Source: Pelagibacterium flavum (GTDB taxonomy: Bacteria > Pseudomonadota > Alphaproteobacteria > Rhizobiales > Devosiaceae). From it: a stretch of 64,000 bases of DNA. Shown here piece by piece: positions 28,475 to 37,324 of the stretch (positions are counted from its first letter, which is position 1; each line of letters opens with the position of its first letter). The translations under genes were made by a program, and so were the position numbers. Where the stretch lies: NCBI RefSeq assembly GCF_025854335.1, contig NZ_CP107716.1:1171001-1235000 (forward strand), written 5' to 3'. The notes below the pieces were generated by a model. The model saw only the letters and a list, made by a program, of their open reading frames with translations. It was not told where the DNA came from and searched no databases.

Positions 28475-28999
28475 TTGGCGACAGCGAGCGAAACAAAAGC
28501 AACACGACGCGATTTTCTATTCATCGCGACCGGTGCGGTCGGTGCAGTCGGGGTGGCGGGAGCCGCCTGGCCGCTCATCAATCAATTGAACCCCGATGCG
28601 TCGGTCCTGGCCCTGGCCTCGATCCGGTTTGACGTTGCTCCGGTAGCCGAGGGATCGTCGGTGACTATCATGTGGCGCGGGCTTCCGGTCTTTGTCCGGC
28701 ACCGCACACCGGCCGAGATCGAAGAGGCGCGTGCTGTGCCGCTTTCCGAGCTCAAGGATCCCCAGACCGACGAAGAGCGCGTGCTCGAGGGCCATGAGGA
28801 ATGGCTGATCATGGTGGCCAACTGTACCCATCTGGGCTGCGTGCCGGTTGGCGAATCGGGCGATTACGACGGGTGGTTCTGCCCCTGCCATGGGTCGCAC
28901 TACGATACTGCGGGCCGAATCCGTCGCGGGCCGGCACCGAAGAACCTCGTCGTGCCGCCCTACGAGTTTGTGTCCGACACTGTCGTGCAGATCGGTTAA
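28475..28999 (+). CDS. petA: Ubiquinol-cytochrome c reductase Rieske iron-sulfur subunit
   Basis: 174 residues if started at TTG 28475 (GGGGA nine bases upstream), giving an N-terminus [13 protein letters not shown]; a GTG at 28448 would add nine residues. The twin-arginine RRDF and a single membrane anchor ([17 protein letters not shown]) precede the soluble domain. The 2Fe-2S ligands are in CTHLGC near residue 118 and CPCHGSH near 138. This is the electron-accepting subunit of complex III at the quinol oxidation site. First gene of petABC, 14 bases before petB. Confidence 0.95.
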   Translation: MATASETKATRRDFLFIATGAVGAVGVAGAAWPLINQLNPDASVLALASIRFDVAPVAEGSSVTIMWRGLPVFVRHRTPAEIEEARAVPLSELKDPQTDEERVLEGHEEWLIMVANCTHLGCVPVGESGDYDGWFCPCHGSHYDTAGRIRRGPAPKNLVVPPYEFVSDTVVQIG

Positions 29000-29013
29000 G
29001 GGGAGTAGAGGGC

Positions 29014-30267
29014 ATGGCCAATCACGCTGGCAATTATACGCCGGGCACCGGAATCGAGCGCTGGCTCGACGACCGTCTTCCCATCATCAGGTTCTCCAAA
29101 GAACACCTGATGGATTACCCGACGCCGAAAAACCTCAACTACTGGTGGACCTTCGGCGCGATCCTGACCTTCATGCTTGTCGTCCAGATCGTCACCGGCG
29201 TTATTCTGGTGATGCATTATACGCCGCATGTGGATCTGGCTTTCGCGTCGGTGGAGCATATCCGCCGTGACGTCAATTTCGGCCGCATCATCCAGGGCAC
29301 TCACGCCGTGGGCGCCTCGATGTTTTTTGCCGCGCTTTATGTCCACATCTTCCGTGGCCTTTATTATGGTTCCTACAAGGCGCCGCGCGAGGTCATCTGG
29401 ATGCTGGGCGTGATCCTGTTCATCCTTTTGATGGCGACTGCCTTTATGGGCTACGTGCTGCCATGGGGACAGATGAGCCTTTGGGGCGCGACGGTTATCA
29501 CCGGCATCTTCTCGGCGATTCCGCTGGTTGGTGAAGCGATCCAAACCCTGCTGCTCGGCGGCTTCTCGGTGGCCAATCCCACGCTGAACCGCTTCTTCTC
29601 GCTGCACTATCTCATTCCCTTCATCATCGCCGCGGTCGTTGTGCTGCACATCTGGGCCCTGCACGTTCCGGGCAACAACAATCCGACCGGCGTGGACGTG
29701 AAGGAAAGCCGTGACACGCTGCCCTTCCATCCCTACATCACGATGAAGGATTTGTTCGCGCTGGTCGTGTTCCTCATCCCGTTTGCATGGTTCGTGTTCT
29801 TCGCACCCGACATTCTCGGCCATGCGGACAATTACATTCCGGGCAATCCGCAGGTAACGCCGACCCATATCGTTCCCGAATGGTACCTGCTGCCGTTCTA
29901 CACGATGCTCCGCGCCATCGACTTCAACGTGCTGTTCATCGACTCCAAGCTTGGCGGTGTCATCGCGATGGCGGGTTCTTTGCTGATCCTGTTTGTGATT
30001 CCCTGGCTCGATACCTCCAAGGTTCGCTCGGGTGCTTTCCGTCCGCTGTTCCGCCCGTTCTACTGGTTGTTCGTGATCAACTTCATTGCGCTCGCCTATC
30101 TGGGCGCGCAGCCGGCCGAAGGCATCTACGTGCTGCTGGCCAAGATCTGCACGGCCTATTATTTCGGCTACTTCCTCATCATTCTTCCGATCCTGGGACG
30201 CATCGAAAAGCCAGCGCCACTTCCGGCCAGCATTTCGCAAAGCGTGCTTGGCAAGGCTAATGGCTGA
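29014..30267 (+). CDS. petB: Cytochrome b subunit of the bc1 complex
   Basis: 417 residues starting at ATG 29014 (GGGGAG upstream), eight transmembrane helices. Diagnostic parts are [11 protein letters not shown], the haem-ligand region with [10 protein letters not shown] and [16 protein letters not shown], the Qo-site [15 protein letters not shown], and PEWYLLPFY (the PEWY motif). It carries haems bL and bH and both quinone sites. Short intergenic spacing on both sides shows one operon. It is a separate gene, not the fused petBC seen in Bradyrhizobium. Confidence 0.97.
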   Translation: MANHAGNYTPGTGIERWLDDRLPIIRFSKEHLMDYPTPKNLNYWWTFGAILTFMLVVQIVTGVILVMHYTPHVDLAFASVEHIRRDVNFGRIIQGTHAVGASMFFAALYVHIFRGLYYGSYKAPREVIWMLGVILFILLMATAFMGYVLPWGQMSLWGATVITGIFSAIPLVGEAIQTLLLGGFSVANPTLNRFFSLHYLIPFIIAAVVVLHIWALHVPGNNNPTGVDVKESRDTLPFHPYITMKDLFALVVFLIPFAWFVFFAPDILGHADNYIPGNPQVTPTHIVPEWYLLPFYTMLRAIDFNVLFIDSKLGGVIAMAGSLLILFVIPWLDTSKVRSGAFRPLFRPFYWLFVINFIALAYLGAQPAEGIYVLLAKICTAYYFGYFLIILPILGRIEKPAPLPASISQSVLGKANG

Positions 30268-30289
30268 TAAGGCGCGAAGGACAACGACA

Positions 30290-31114
30290 ATGTTTAAAAA
30301 GACGATCCTTGGCGTACTCGCCGTTGCGGCATTTGCGCTTGGTAGCGCCAGCGTGCAGGCCGCTGAAGAATATGCGCACACCGACCAGCAGGACTGGAGT
30401 TTTGCCGGTGTGTTCGGCACTTATGACCAGAACCAGCTTCGCCGCGGTTTCCAGGTTTACCGCGAAGTCTGTTCGAGCTGTCACGCCCTGGAATATATCG
30501 CCTTCCGCAACCTCGCCGAAGAGGGTGGGCCCCATTACAGCGAAGATCAGGTTCGGGCGCTGGCCGCTGAATATACAATCGCCGACGAAATGGCGGAAGG
30601 CGGAGAGCGCGAGGGTGTGCCGGCAGACCGTTGGCCCGATCCGTTCCCGTCCGAGCAGATTGCTGCCGAGGCCAATGGTGGCAAGGCGCCGCCCGACCTT
30701 TCGCTGATGGCGAAAGCACGCGGCATCCACATGGACTTCCCCTGGTGGGTGTTCAACTACTTCACCGCCTATCAGGAGGCTGGTGCGGACTATATCTACA
30801 ATCTGCTCACCAGCTATGAGGAAGCGCCCGAGGGCGTCGAGGTCGCCCCGGGCCTGAGCTATAACGAGTATTTCCCGGGCCATTTCATCGCAATGGCGCC
30901 GCCGCTTTCGGACGGCATCGTCTCCTATTCCGATGAGGCGACACCGGAAACGGTTGAGCAGTATTCCAGGGACGTTGCGGCATTTCTCCAGTGGACCGCC
31001 GATCCGCACATGGTCTCGCGCAAGTCGACAGGGTTTGTGGTGATCCTGTTCCTTATCGGTCTGTCGATCCTGATGTATCTGGTCAAGCGCCGTATCTGGC
31101 GCGACGTCCACTAA
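30290..31114 (+). CDS. petC: Cytochrome c1
   Basis: 274 residues with a Sec signal peptide (AVAAFALGSASVQA, cleavage near residue 24), the haem c attachment site CSSCH near residue 60, and the C-terminal anchor FVVILFLIGLSILMYLVKRRIW. The distal Met ligand probably lies in HFIAMAPPLSD. It passes electrons from the Rieske protein to cytochrome c. The start at 30290 is 22 bases after petB; an ATG thirty bases earlier is possible. It ends just before a strong terminator. Confidence 0.96.
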   Translation: MFKKTILGVLAVAAFALGSASVQAAEEYAHTDQQDWSFAGVFGTYDQNQLRRGFQVYREVCSSCHALEYIAFRNLAEEGGPHYSEDQVRALAAEYTIADEMAEGGEREGVPADRWPDPFPSEQIAAEANGGKAPPDLSLMAKARGIHMDFPWWVFNYFTAYQEAGADYIYNLLTSYEEAPEGVEVAPGLSYNEYFPGHFIAMAPPLSDGIVSYSDEATPETVEQYSRDVAAFLQWTADPHMVSRKSTGFVVILFLIGLSILMYLVKRRIWRDVH

Positions 31115-31122
31115 GCGATTTG

Positions 31123-31147
31123 AAAAGGGCCCCGCGGGGCCCTTTTT
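31123..31147 (+). terminator. Rho-independent terminator of petABC
   Basis: AAAAGGGCCC (31123-31132) pairs with GGGCCCTTTT (31137-31146) around CGCG, running into the T-run 31143-31147. It lies 9 bases after the petC stop. Confidence 0.9.
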
Positions 31148-31243
31148 GTTGCGGCAATTTTCGCCCTTGTTCGCAAACGCCAAATTCTCCATTGTGGCGA
31201 TGGTGAAGCTGCAATCTCAATCGGAACCGATGGGAGGAAAACG

Positions 31244-31447
31244 ATGTCGGCTTTTCGAATAGCCAAGACGGTGGCCTTCCTGGCGCTGGCGGCAAGCCGC
31301 AGTCCCGTTGTCCGCTCAGCCGTAAAGGCGGCGCCGAAGCTCGTTTCCAAAGAGCGCAAGCAAGCGGCCTATGAAGCGACCAAGCGCGCGGCGCGCAAGG
31401 CAGGAGAGGTGACGGCAAGGGTCGTTCCTCCCAATCGCTATTTCTAG
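31244..31447 (+). CDS. Small basic hypothetical protein
   Basis: 67 residues, preceded by GGGAGG at good spacing. The sequence has a hydrophobic-basic N-terminal part (RIAKTVAFLALAASRSPVVRS) and a Lys/Arg/Ala-rich helix (KERKQAAYEATKRAARKAGEV). It is probably membrane-associated or nucleic-acid-binding. I do not recognise the family. It stands alone between petABC and apt. Confidence 0.6.
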   Translation: MSAFRIAKTVAFLALAASRSPVVRSAVKAAPKLVSKERKQAAYEATKRAARKAGEVTARVVPPNRYF

Positions 31448-31523
31448 GATCGTCGGCACCGACGACGTTTGGCGTTGCACGTTAATCTCAGCCCATTGAC
31501 CTTTTCCTGCGGAGCTCTGCTTC

Positions 31524-32057
31524 ATGGCCATCGACCTCAAGGCGCTCGTGCGCTCGATTCCCGACTATCCCAAGCCGGGCATCATTTTCCGCGACATCAC
31601 TTCGTTGATCGAAGATTCGGCCGGGTTCAGCGAAAGCTGCGAGCGGTTGGCGGCGGCTCATCGCGGCGTCGGCATCACGAAGGTTGCGGGCATTGAAGCG
31701 CGGGGCTTTATTTTCGGAGCCGGCGTGGCGATAGCGCTCGGTGTCGGGTTCGTTCCCGTGCGCAAAGCCGGCAAGCTGCCCGGTGAGACGATCGGGCAGA
31801 ACTACGCGCTCGAATATGGGGTGGACACCATTGAGGTCCATGCCGATGCGGTCGGCGGCAACGACCACGTATTGTTGATCGATGATCTGATCGCCACTGG
31901 CGGAACGGCGATCGCTGCGGTCTCGTTGCTGCGGCGTACCGGCGCCAAGGTCGAGCATGCCGGGTTCGTCATCGATCTGCCCGATATCGGTGGCGCCGGC
32001 AAGTTGCGGGCGCACGGGGTGGCGGTCGAAGCCCTTATGACATTCAAGGGGCACTGA
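31524..32057 (+). CDS. apt: Adenine phosphoribosyltransferase
   Basis: 177 residues, type I PRTase. It begins with the family pattern IPDYPKPGIIFRDIT, has GIEARGFIFGAGVA near residue 58 and the PRPP loop VLLIDDLIATGGTA near 115. It salvages adenine to AMP. The length and all motifs are standard. Its stop codon lies inside a hairpin at 32055-32080 facing the convergent reductase gene. Confidence 0.96.
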   Translation: MAIDLKALVRSIPDYPKPGIIFRDITSLIEDSAGFSESCERLAAAHRGVGITKVAGIEARGFIFGAGVAIALGVGFVPVRKAGKLPGETIGQNYALEYGVDTIEVHADAVGGNDHVLLIDDLIATGGTAIAAVSLLRRTGAKVEHAGFVIDLPDIGGAGKLRAHGVAVEALMTFKGH

Positions 32058-32080
32058 GAGCGGCCTTTCAACCGCTCTCA
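32055..32080. terminator. Hairpin between convergent genes
   Basis: TGAGAGCGG (32055-32063) pairs perfectly with CCGCTCTCA (32072-32080) around eight bases. It contains the apt stop codon and lies just after the stop of the convergent reductase gene. There is no T-run, so intrinsic termination is uncertain; it may protect 3' ends. Confidence 0.5.
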
Positions 32081-32087
32081 TGCGCCG

Positions 32088-32930
32088 TTACTGGAGCGCT
32101 TCGGCGACGGCCTGTTGCAAGGTCTGGGTCGGGCGGCCAAGCAGCTTGCCCAACGATCCGCTGTTTTCCGCAAAAGCACCAGCGGCGGCTTTCTCGTCAC
32201 TGTCGGCAATCATATCTGCAACAGGCGCCGGCAGGCCGACCCCTTCGAGGATCTTTGCGTATTCAGCCTTGGGCAGGTTGGTATAGACAATCGGCTTTCC
32301 GGACTGGCGCGAAACCTCTGCGGCAAGGTCTGAAAGCGTATAGGGCTCATCGTTGCCCAGTTCGTAGATCTTGCCCACATGTCCATCCGAGGCGAGGACA
32401 TTGGCGGCTGCCTGTGTCAGATCGGCTCGGCTGGCGGTATTGAGCTTGCCCTCGGCGGCTGAGCCTATGATGGCGCCGTGTGCCAGCGCAGCGCCCAGAT
32501 TGCCGGTATAATTTTCGGTGTACCAGGAATTGCGCAGGATCGTGTAATCGAGGCCCGATGCCTTGAGAGCTGCCTCAGTTTCCCTGTGGTCTGGGGCCAG
32601 AAGAATTTCGGATGTGTCGGCGTGCAAAAGACTCGCATAGATGATGTGCTTGACCCCCGCGCGAACGGCAGCCGCTATGACGGCCTTGTGCTGGGGCACG
32701 CGCTTGCCGACTTCGCTGCCCGAGATCAACAAGAGCTTTTCGACGTTTTCGAGCGCAGGTTCGAGGGATTGGGGTTTGTCATAGTCGAACAGGCGCACGG
32801 AAACACCCAGGTCGGCGCCCTTGGACGGGTCACGCACCAGCGCGACTGTCTGGTCGCTCAGTCCCTTGTCCTTGAGCGCTGCAATGACGATGCGGCCAAG
32901 CTGGCCGGTGGCTCCGGTTAGTGCGTACAT
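32088..32930 (-). CDS. NmrA-like NAD(P)H:quinone oxidoreductase (QorB type)
   Basis: 280-residue atypical short-chain dehydrogenase. The N-terminal Rossmann loop is ALTGATGQLGRIV, near residues 3-15, and the family segments HIIYASLLHADTS, ILRNSWYTENY and the C-terminal YTNLPKAEYAKIL match QorB/YtfG. These enzymes reduce quinones with NADPH. The gene is divergent from an HxlR regulator, the same pairing as in known qor systems, so it is probably induced by quinone or diamide stress. Confidence 0.88.
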   Translation of the reverse strand: MYALTGATGQLGRIVIAALKDKGLSDQTVALVRDPSKGADLGVSVRLFDYDKPQSLEPALENVEKLLLISGSEVGKRVPQHKAVIAAAVRAGVKHIIYASLLHADTSEILLAPDHRETEAALKASGLDYTILRNSWYTENYTGNLGAALAHGAIIGSAAEGKLNTASRADLTQAAANVLASDGHVGKIYELGNDEPYTLSDLAAEVSRQSGKPIVYTNLPKAEYAKILEGVGLPAPVADMIADSDEKAAAGAFAENSGSLGKLLGRPTQTLQQAVAEALQ

Positions 32931-32983
32931 ATTGATATCGACTCCATTGTTGTCGTGTGATGTCGATCGATATAAAGTTGGCG

Positions 32984-33018
32984 CTTACAAAAAGTAAGTA
33001 CGTACGCAAAGGTAAGTA
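32984..33018. promoter_or_regulatory. Putative operator of the HxlR regulator
   Basis: CTTAC (32984-32988), five A, then GTAAG (32994-32998) form an inverted repeat, and a third half-site GTAAG lies at 33012-33016 just before the regulator start codon. The palindrome GTACGTAC (32998-33005) overlaps. The cluster lies between the two divergent genes. Binding by the adjacent HxlR protein is inference. Confidence 0.5.
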
Positions 33019-33428
33019 TGAAGATGGTCGTCAAGGACAATTCGCTCACCAAGGGCCCGTTGGCGAATGCGATGGAGCGGGGGCATCTGTTTGCCGAAGC
33101 CTGTCCCTCACGCGAAGTGCTCAAACATCTCACCAGCCGGTGGGGCGTTCTGGTGCTGATCGCGCTTCTGGACGGAACCCACAGATTCTCCGAACTGCGC
33201 CGGAAGGTCGGCGGGGTGAGCGAGCGCATGCTGGCTCAGACCCTGCAATGGCTTGAAGATGACGGCATGGTCGATCGCCGCGCCTATCCGGTCGTTCCGC
33301 CACATGTCGAATACAGCCTGACGCCCTTGGGACGAGAGGCCGCCGAAAAGGTGGGCGGCCTGGCCGACTGGATCGAGACCAACATGCCGAGGATTGGCGC
33401 CGTCTGGGAGGAAAGGCGGGCCGGCTGA
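33018..33428 (+). CDS. HxlR-family (DUF24) redox-type transcriptional regulator
   Basis: 136 residues with a winged helix. HLTSRWGVLVLIALLDGTHRFSELRR near residues 36-62 and SERMLAQTLQWLEDDGMVDR are the family signatures. The single Cys in the N-terminal CPSREVL is the position used as a redox sensor in QorR/HypR/YodB proteins. The adjacent divergent quinone reductase gene supports a quinone-sensing repressor. The sensing mechanism is inferred. Confidence 0.88.
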   Translation: MKMVVKDNSLTKGPLANAMERGHLFAEACPSREVLKHLTSRWGVLVLIALLDGTHRFSELRRKVGGVSERMLAQTLQWLEDDGMVDRRAYPVVPPHVEYSLTPLGREAAEKVGGLADWIETNMPRIGAVWEERRAG

Positions 33429-33449
33429 CCGGCCGGCCCAAAGTTGGCC

Positions 33450-33614
33450 CTATCTGCCCCGCAGCTTGTCGGGCAGGGGCAGCGGCAAATTGTCTGCTTT
33501 GGGGAGGTGACTCTCTATGCTCTCCTTGCGTCTGGTTGGCAGGGGCGGGCCGCTGCGCGGGCCCTTGAGGGCAGGGGACTTTCCAAAACGTCCAGTGCCG
33601 GTGAGTTTGTACAT
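33450..33614 (-). CDS. Possible small basic protein
   Basis: 54 codons from ATG 33614 with AAAGG six bases upstream. The sequence MYKLTGTGRFGKSP followed by Pro/Lys/Arg-rich residues is low in complexity and basic. No family is recognised and no partner is visible. It is short and could be chance. Confidence 0.3.
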   Translation of the reverse strand: MYKLTGTGRFGKSPALKGPRSGPPLPTRRKESIESHLPKADNLPLPLPDKLRGR

Positions 33615-34134
33615 CTTACCTTTCACGGCATCTCCAGTATAGGATGATAATCCTATTTTCAATATCGTTCCTGTCCACGCGAACGAGGTTCGGTGAAGAA
33701 ACAATTTTCTGCGGATGGCCACGGTTGGACGGCCTGAATTGGGCTGTCACATGTGCCGGTTGCGGGCTGGAAAATTCGCGCAGCGTCAGATGTCCTGACG
33801 AGAGGCTCTGTGAGGATGGCGATGGCCCTGATACCAGAGCCGTCGGTGTAGAACGGAATTTGGCACGCGTTTTAGCGTGCTATAACAGCCTCTTGAAGCC
33901 GATCTGGCTTGGGCCATCGGTCCATCTAGGGCTGTCTTTCGAGGGAGAAGGCCGGAAGCATTTGGCTGCCGATTGCCGACTCTCGCAATCCGATATACTC
34001 ATCACCGTCGCCATCATGCCACTGCATTGCCTTTAAAAATCCAGGCAAGGTCTTGGGCATCTGCGCTGACGCGTTACGATATCAGATCATCGGCTTTGGT
34101 TACGATGGGAAGAAAACACAGGAAAATGATCCTG
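33615..34134. other. Long intergenic stretch, no gene recognised
   Basis: About 520 bases. A plus-strand frame at 33644-34036 has no ribosome site, no recognisable domain and mixed composition, so I do not call it. A short GCACGC/GCGTGC hairpin is present at 33863-33880 without a T-run. Nothing else was seen. Confidence 0.4.
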
Positions 34135-34488
34135 TCAACCGCGTCGCCCGAACAGCCCGCCGACGAGAACCAGGAGCCATCCCGCGATCAGTGTCATGCC
34201 GCCGATAGGGGCGAGCAGAGGCAGTGGCGATGCACCGGCGAAATGGCGCACCGCCAGATCGGCGCAAAACAGTACCGCGCCCACCGCGAGGACAATCAGG
34301 GCCCAGTTGAATATCCTGGGCAGCGGGGCCAGCGCCAAAGCGAGAATGGCCGGGGCGTGGCTCAGCGCAATCAGCGAATAGGGGCCGAGCAGCGCCGCGC
34401 CGGCGTGGGAGGACGCTGCAGCAGCCATAATTCCGGTCGCGCCGAGCAGGCCCGCAAGGGCGATGGCCGTGCGCTCGAGCGGGCTCAT
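34135..34488 (-). CDS. DUF423-family membrane protein
   Basis: 117 residues, four hydrophobic helices. AGLLGATGIMAAAASSHAG at the start and the end PLLAPIGGMTLIAGWLLVLVGG are the DUF423 (YgdD/YwdK) pattern. The function is unknown. Its start overlaps the stop of the MaoC gene by four bases, so it closes a three-gene operon. Confidence 0.88.
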   Translation of the reverse strand: MSPLERTAIALAGLLGATGIMAAAASSHAGAALLGPYSLIALSHAPAILALALAPLPRIFNWALIVLAVGAVLFCADLAVRHFAGASPLPLLAPIGGMTLIAGWLLVLVGGLFGRRG

Positions 34489-35036
34489 CGGCGCACCAGC
34501 GTCTTGAGGCCCGGCACCTTTGCCAGAGCCATCACCGCCCGTACTTTCAGCGGCATCCGGTAGTCGCGCCGTTTGGAAAAACCCACAAGATCGGCCGAAT
34601 ATACAAGTTCGCCATGCTGATTGTACGCCTCGAGCAGGTTGAACAGCAGGCCCCAGCCGGGAATGGAGTTCGAGGGGCGTTTTCCGGTGACCGTGAGGGT
34701 AAAACGGACCGTATCCCCCGGTCGTACGGGTGCCTTGAAATCCATGCGGTTGACGCCGGGCGATGGGCCGGACACGCCCGGCTCGCCTCCTTCGGCGCGC
34801 ACCACGTCCTCTTCGGCCACAAGGCGATCGACCATCAGGCGGTGCCCGACGCTGACCGTGTACCAGCCCGACGCAACCAGTCCGCCGAAATGGGAACGAG
34901 CTGCGGCATCGGCATCGACGTGGAAATATTGCGGATCGTAGAGTTTGCCGAAGCGGATAATTTCCTCGGCCGTGAAATCATGACTGCCCAGATCGAACGG
35001 CAGATCGACCTGAACGTCCTCAAACCAGCGGGTCAT
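34485..35036 (-). CDS. MaoC-family (hot-dog fold) dehydratase
   Basis: 183 residues. MaoC-like hot-dog pattern: FDLGSHDFTAEEIIRFGKLYDPQYFHVD with the catalytic Asp and His near residues 30-42, then GLVASGWYTVSVGHRLMVDRL and VRPGDTVRFTLTV. These proteins hydrate enoyl-CoA or enoyl-ACP. Two MaoC genes in tandem (ATGA overlap) suggest a heterodimeric hydratase. The substrate is unknown. Confidence 0.87.
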   Translation of the reverse strand: MTRWFEDVQVDLPFDLGSHDFTAEEIIRFGKLYDPQYFHVDADAAARSHFGGLVASGWYTVSVGHRLMVDRLVAEEDVVRAEGGEPGVSGPSPGVNRMDFKAPVRPGDTVRFTLTVTGKRPSNSIPGWGLLFNLLEAYNQHGELVYSADLVGFSKRRDYRMPLKVRAVMALAKVPGLKTLVRR

Positions 35037-35527
35037 TGAGCGGCCTCGTGCGTGGGGGCGGATGGATCTCGCACCTCGACGAGATTGGTGAGGTTGAGGG
35101 TCATCACCTGCTGGTTCTTCTGGTTACGCATGTCGAAGCCGATCGTGATGATGCCCATATTGGCGTGGCTGGCCGAGCGGCGGAGGGAGGTGACCGTCGC
35201 AGTGCCCGACAGCGTGTCGCCCTTCATCAGCGGCCGTTTCCATTTGAGGTCGGTAAAGCCGAGCCCGCCCATCGAGGCGATCTTGGAGAGGAACGCGTCA
35301 ACCAGCATGCGCAGCGACAGCGCGCCTGTTTGCCAGCCGCTCGCGGCCAGCCCGCCCAGCAGGCTTTCCTTGGCCGCCTTTTCATCGAGGTGGAAGGGGA
35401 AGGGATCGAACTCGGTGGCAAATTCGATGATGTCGGCCTTACTCACGGTGCGCGGCCCAAGGGAAATGGTCTCGCCGACCGTCAGATCCTCGAAATGGCG
35501 CCGATCTTTGGTTATCGTATTGGTCAC
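35033..35527 (-). CDS. MaoC-family (hot-dog fold) dehydratase, partner subunit
   Basis: 164 residues from GTG 35527, chosen because AAGGA lies six bases upstream; the frame continues 18 residues further without a good start. The motif SKADIIEFATEFDPFPFHLDEKAAKES holds the hydratase Asp/His, and LAASGWQTGALSLRMLVDAFL follows, closely resembling the downstream paralogue. The stop overlaps the next start by four bases. First gene of the MaoC-MaoC-DUF423 unit. Confidence 0.87.
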   Translation of the reverse strand: MTNTITKDRRHFEDLTVGETISLGPRTVSKADIIEFATEFDPFPFHLDEKAAKESLLGGLAASGWQTGALSLRMLVDAFLSKIASMGGLGFTDLKWKRPLMKGDTLSGTATVTSLRRSASHANMGIITIGFDMRNQKNQQVMTLNLTNLVEVRDPSAPTHEAAQ

Positions 35528-35590
35528 TGTGTTGTCCTTAACGTCAACATTAATTGTGCCCCATGGGCGTTGGCGAAGCAAGGGGCTGTT

Positions 35591-37255
35591 CTATGGTTCG
35601 ACGGCACCGATCGCGACAACACTATCCTGGGACGCGATAACGCTGAGCCTGTGGGTGATGGCGATGATCGTCACCTGATCACAGATCAGGCGCAACTGGT
35701 CCATGATCTCTCTTTCGGTATCTGCATCGAGAGCGGAACTGGCCTCATCGAGCAGCACGATGGCGGGGTCTGCATAGAGCGCGCGGGCAATGGCGATGCG
35801 CTGGCGCTCGCCACCGGAGAGCTTGAGGCCGCGCTCGCCGACCACCGTTTCAAAGCCATCCTCCAGACCCTCGATGAACCCGAGAACTGCAGCGCGTTCG
35901 GCCGCGCGGCGCAGACGGGCCGCGTCACGGGTACGGCCCAGAACGATATTGGTGGCCAGCGTATCGTTCAGCAACACAACGTCTTGGGGCACTGCGGCGA
36001 CATGGGCGAACCAGTCGGCCCGCGAGACGGCGTCGATGGGCACTCCATCGACGGTTATGGTGCCCAATTGTGCGCTCATCGATTTGAGCAGCAGCTTGAA
36101 CAGTGTCGATTTGCCCGAGCCTGTATCGCCCGTGATGTAGGTGATCGTGCCGCGACGGGCGACAAAGCTTGCGCCCTGAACCCCGCGGCCGTTGGGGTAG
36201 AGATAGCCGACATCGGCAAAGGTTACTGTACCATCGGTGAGGGTGAAGTCTCCGGCGCGCTCGAAGTCGTCATGGGCCTGGGCCTGCCACATGCGGGCGA
36301 AGGGCAGGAATTTTGAATACGATTGCGCCATTTGCTGGATGGCCTGCCCCATCATCTGAAAAGGCATATTGAGTTGCAGTAGCAGAGAATTGAACAGCAC
36401 AAGATCGCCGACCGTAAGGCTGCCTTGGGCGACCCGGGGTACGAGCAACCATAGCGTCAGCGCGAACTGGCCCGCCAGCGCCAACCCGAACAGCAGGGCA
36501 TAGCGCACATGGGTCATCGCATAACGTCGCCATGCCTCGTGGGCCGAGTGTTGGCGGGTGGTGAACTGGCCGATCATCCAGCGGGCGGAACTGAACTGGC
36601 GCAGGGTGTCCATGCTGGAAATGGCATTGCCGATAAAGCGCGAGCTCGCCTGTGAGTGTTCGATCGCCTCGTCGAGATGGGCGCGGGTTCTCCGTGTCGC
36701 GCGTGCCACGAGCGCGATATAGGCGATGCCATAAACCACCACGATCAGTGCAATGTCGGGGCTCAGCACCGTGCCGAGCATCACAAGGCTCAAGATGACC
36801 TGCAGCCCGCCCGGCAAAAGCGCCGCGAGGCTGAACTGAACCACGATATTGAGCGCTTCGAGCCCGCGGTGCTGGGCGGTTTCGATTTCGACCGGGTTGT
36901 GATCGAGAAAGAACGCGGACGCTTTGCCGGCGAGGCGCTCGAAAAATGCTGTCGAGGTGACGAAGTTCAGGCTCTCGGACGTCATGAAAGTCAGAAAGCT
37001 CGACATGCGCTGGATGGTGAACGCGGCCCCCATCAAGATCGCATAGGCCATGAACCCCCAGATCAGGCCCTGTGCAAAATTGGCGGGATCGAGCTGATCG
37101 ATCAGGCGGGAGAAGACGAAGGGCGCAGCAATGGTGGTCAGCGTGCCCAGGACCGTGAGGACCACCACGACCGCCAGGATCAGCTTGGCCGTGCGCAGAT
37201 ATTGCCCGAGGATGGCCTTGAGTGGAGGAGCGACCAGAGCCAGATCGATTTTCAT
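35591..37255 (-). CDS. ABC exporter-type ATPase/permease
   Basis: 554 residues from ATG 37255 (AAGAGG eight bases upstream; the frame is open 23 codons further). An N-terminal six-helix membrane domain is at about residues 25-300, with the ATPase domain from about 325. The Walker A is TGDTGSGKST, the signature is LSGGERQR, and Walker B is IVLLDEASSALD. It is a half-transporter that works as a dimer, as MsbA-type or Atm-type lipid or peptide exporters do. The substrate is unknown. It is 63 bases downstream of the MaoC operon stop region, in the same direction upstream of it. Confidence 0.9.
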   Translation of the reverse strand: MKIDLALVAPPLKAILGQYLRTAKLILAVVVVLTVLGTLTTIAAPFVFSRLIDQLDPANFAQGLIWGFMAYAILMGAAFTIQRMSSFLTFMTSESLNFVTSTAFFERLAGKASAFFLDHNPVEIETAQHRGLEALNIVVQFSLAALLPGGLQVILSLVMLGTVLSPDIALIVVVYGIAYIALVARATRRTRAHLDEAIEHSQASSRFIGNAISSMDTLRQFSSARWMIGQFTTRQHSAHEAWRRYAMTHVRYALLFGLALAGQFALTLWLLVPRVAQGSLTVGDLVLFNSLLLQLNMPFQMMGQAIQQMAQSYSKFLPFARMWQAQAHDDFERAGDFTLTDGTVTFADVGYLYPNGRGVQGASFVARRGTITYITGDTGSGKSTLFKLLLKSMSAQLGTITVDGVPIDAVSRADWFAHVAAVPQDVVLLNDTLATNIVLGRTRDAARLRRAAERAAVLGFIEGLEDGFETVVGERGLKLSGGERQRIAIARALYADPAIVLLDEASSALDADTEREIMDQLRLICDQVTIIAITHRLSVIASQDSVVAIGAVEP

Positions 37256-37324
37256 TGGTCGCCTCTTACCGCATCGGGCAGGGCACGATAATCGATTCGT
37301 CCCGTTGTGGAACAACGACGGCAA

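Noticed and set aside
28996..30420. A 474-codon minus-strand frame opposite petB
   Set aside because: Shadow of cytochrome b; His/Glu/Arg-rich composition typical of antisense frames.
33644..34036. Plus-strand 130-codon frame
   Set aside because: No ribosome site, no domain and no neighbouring partner.
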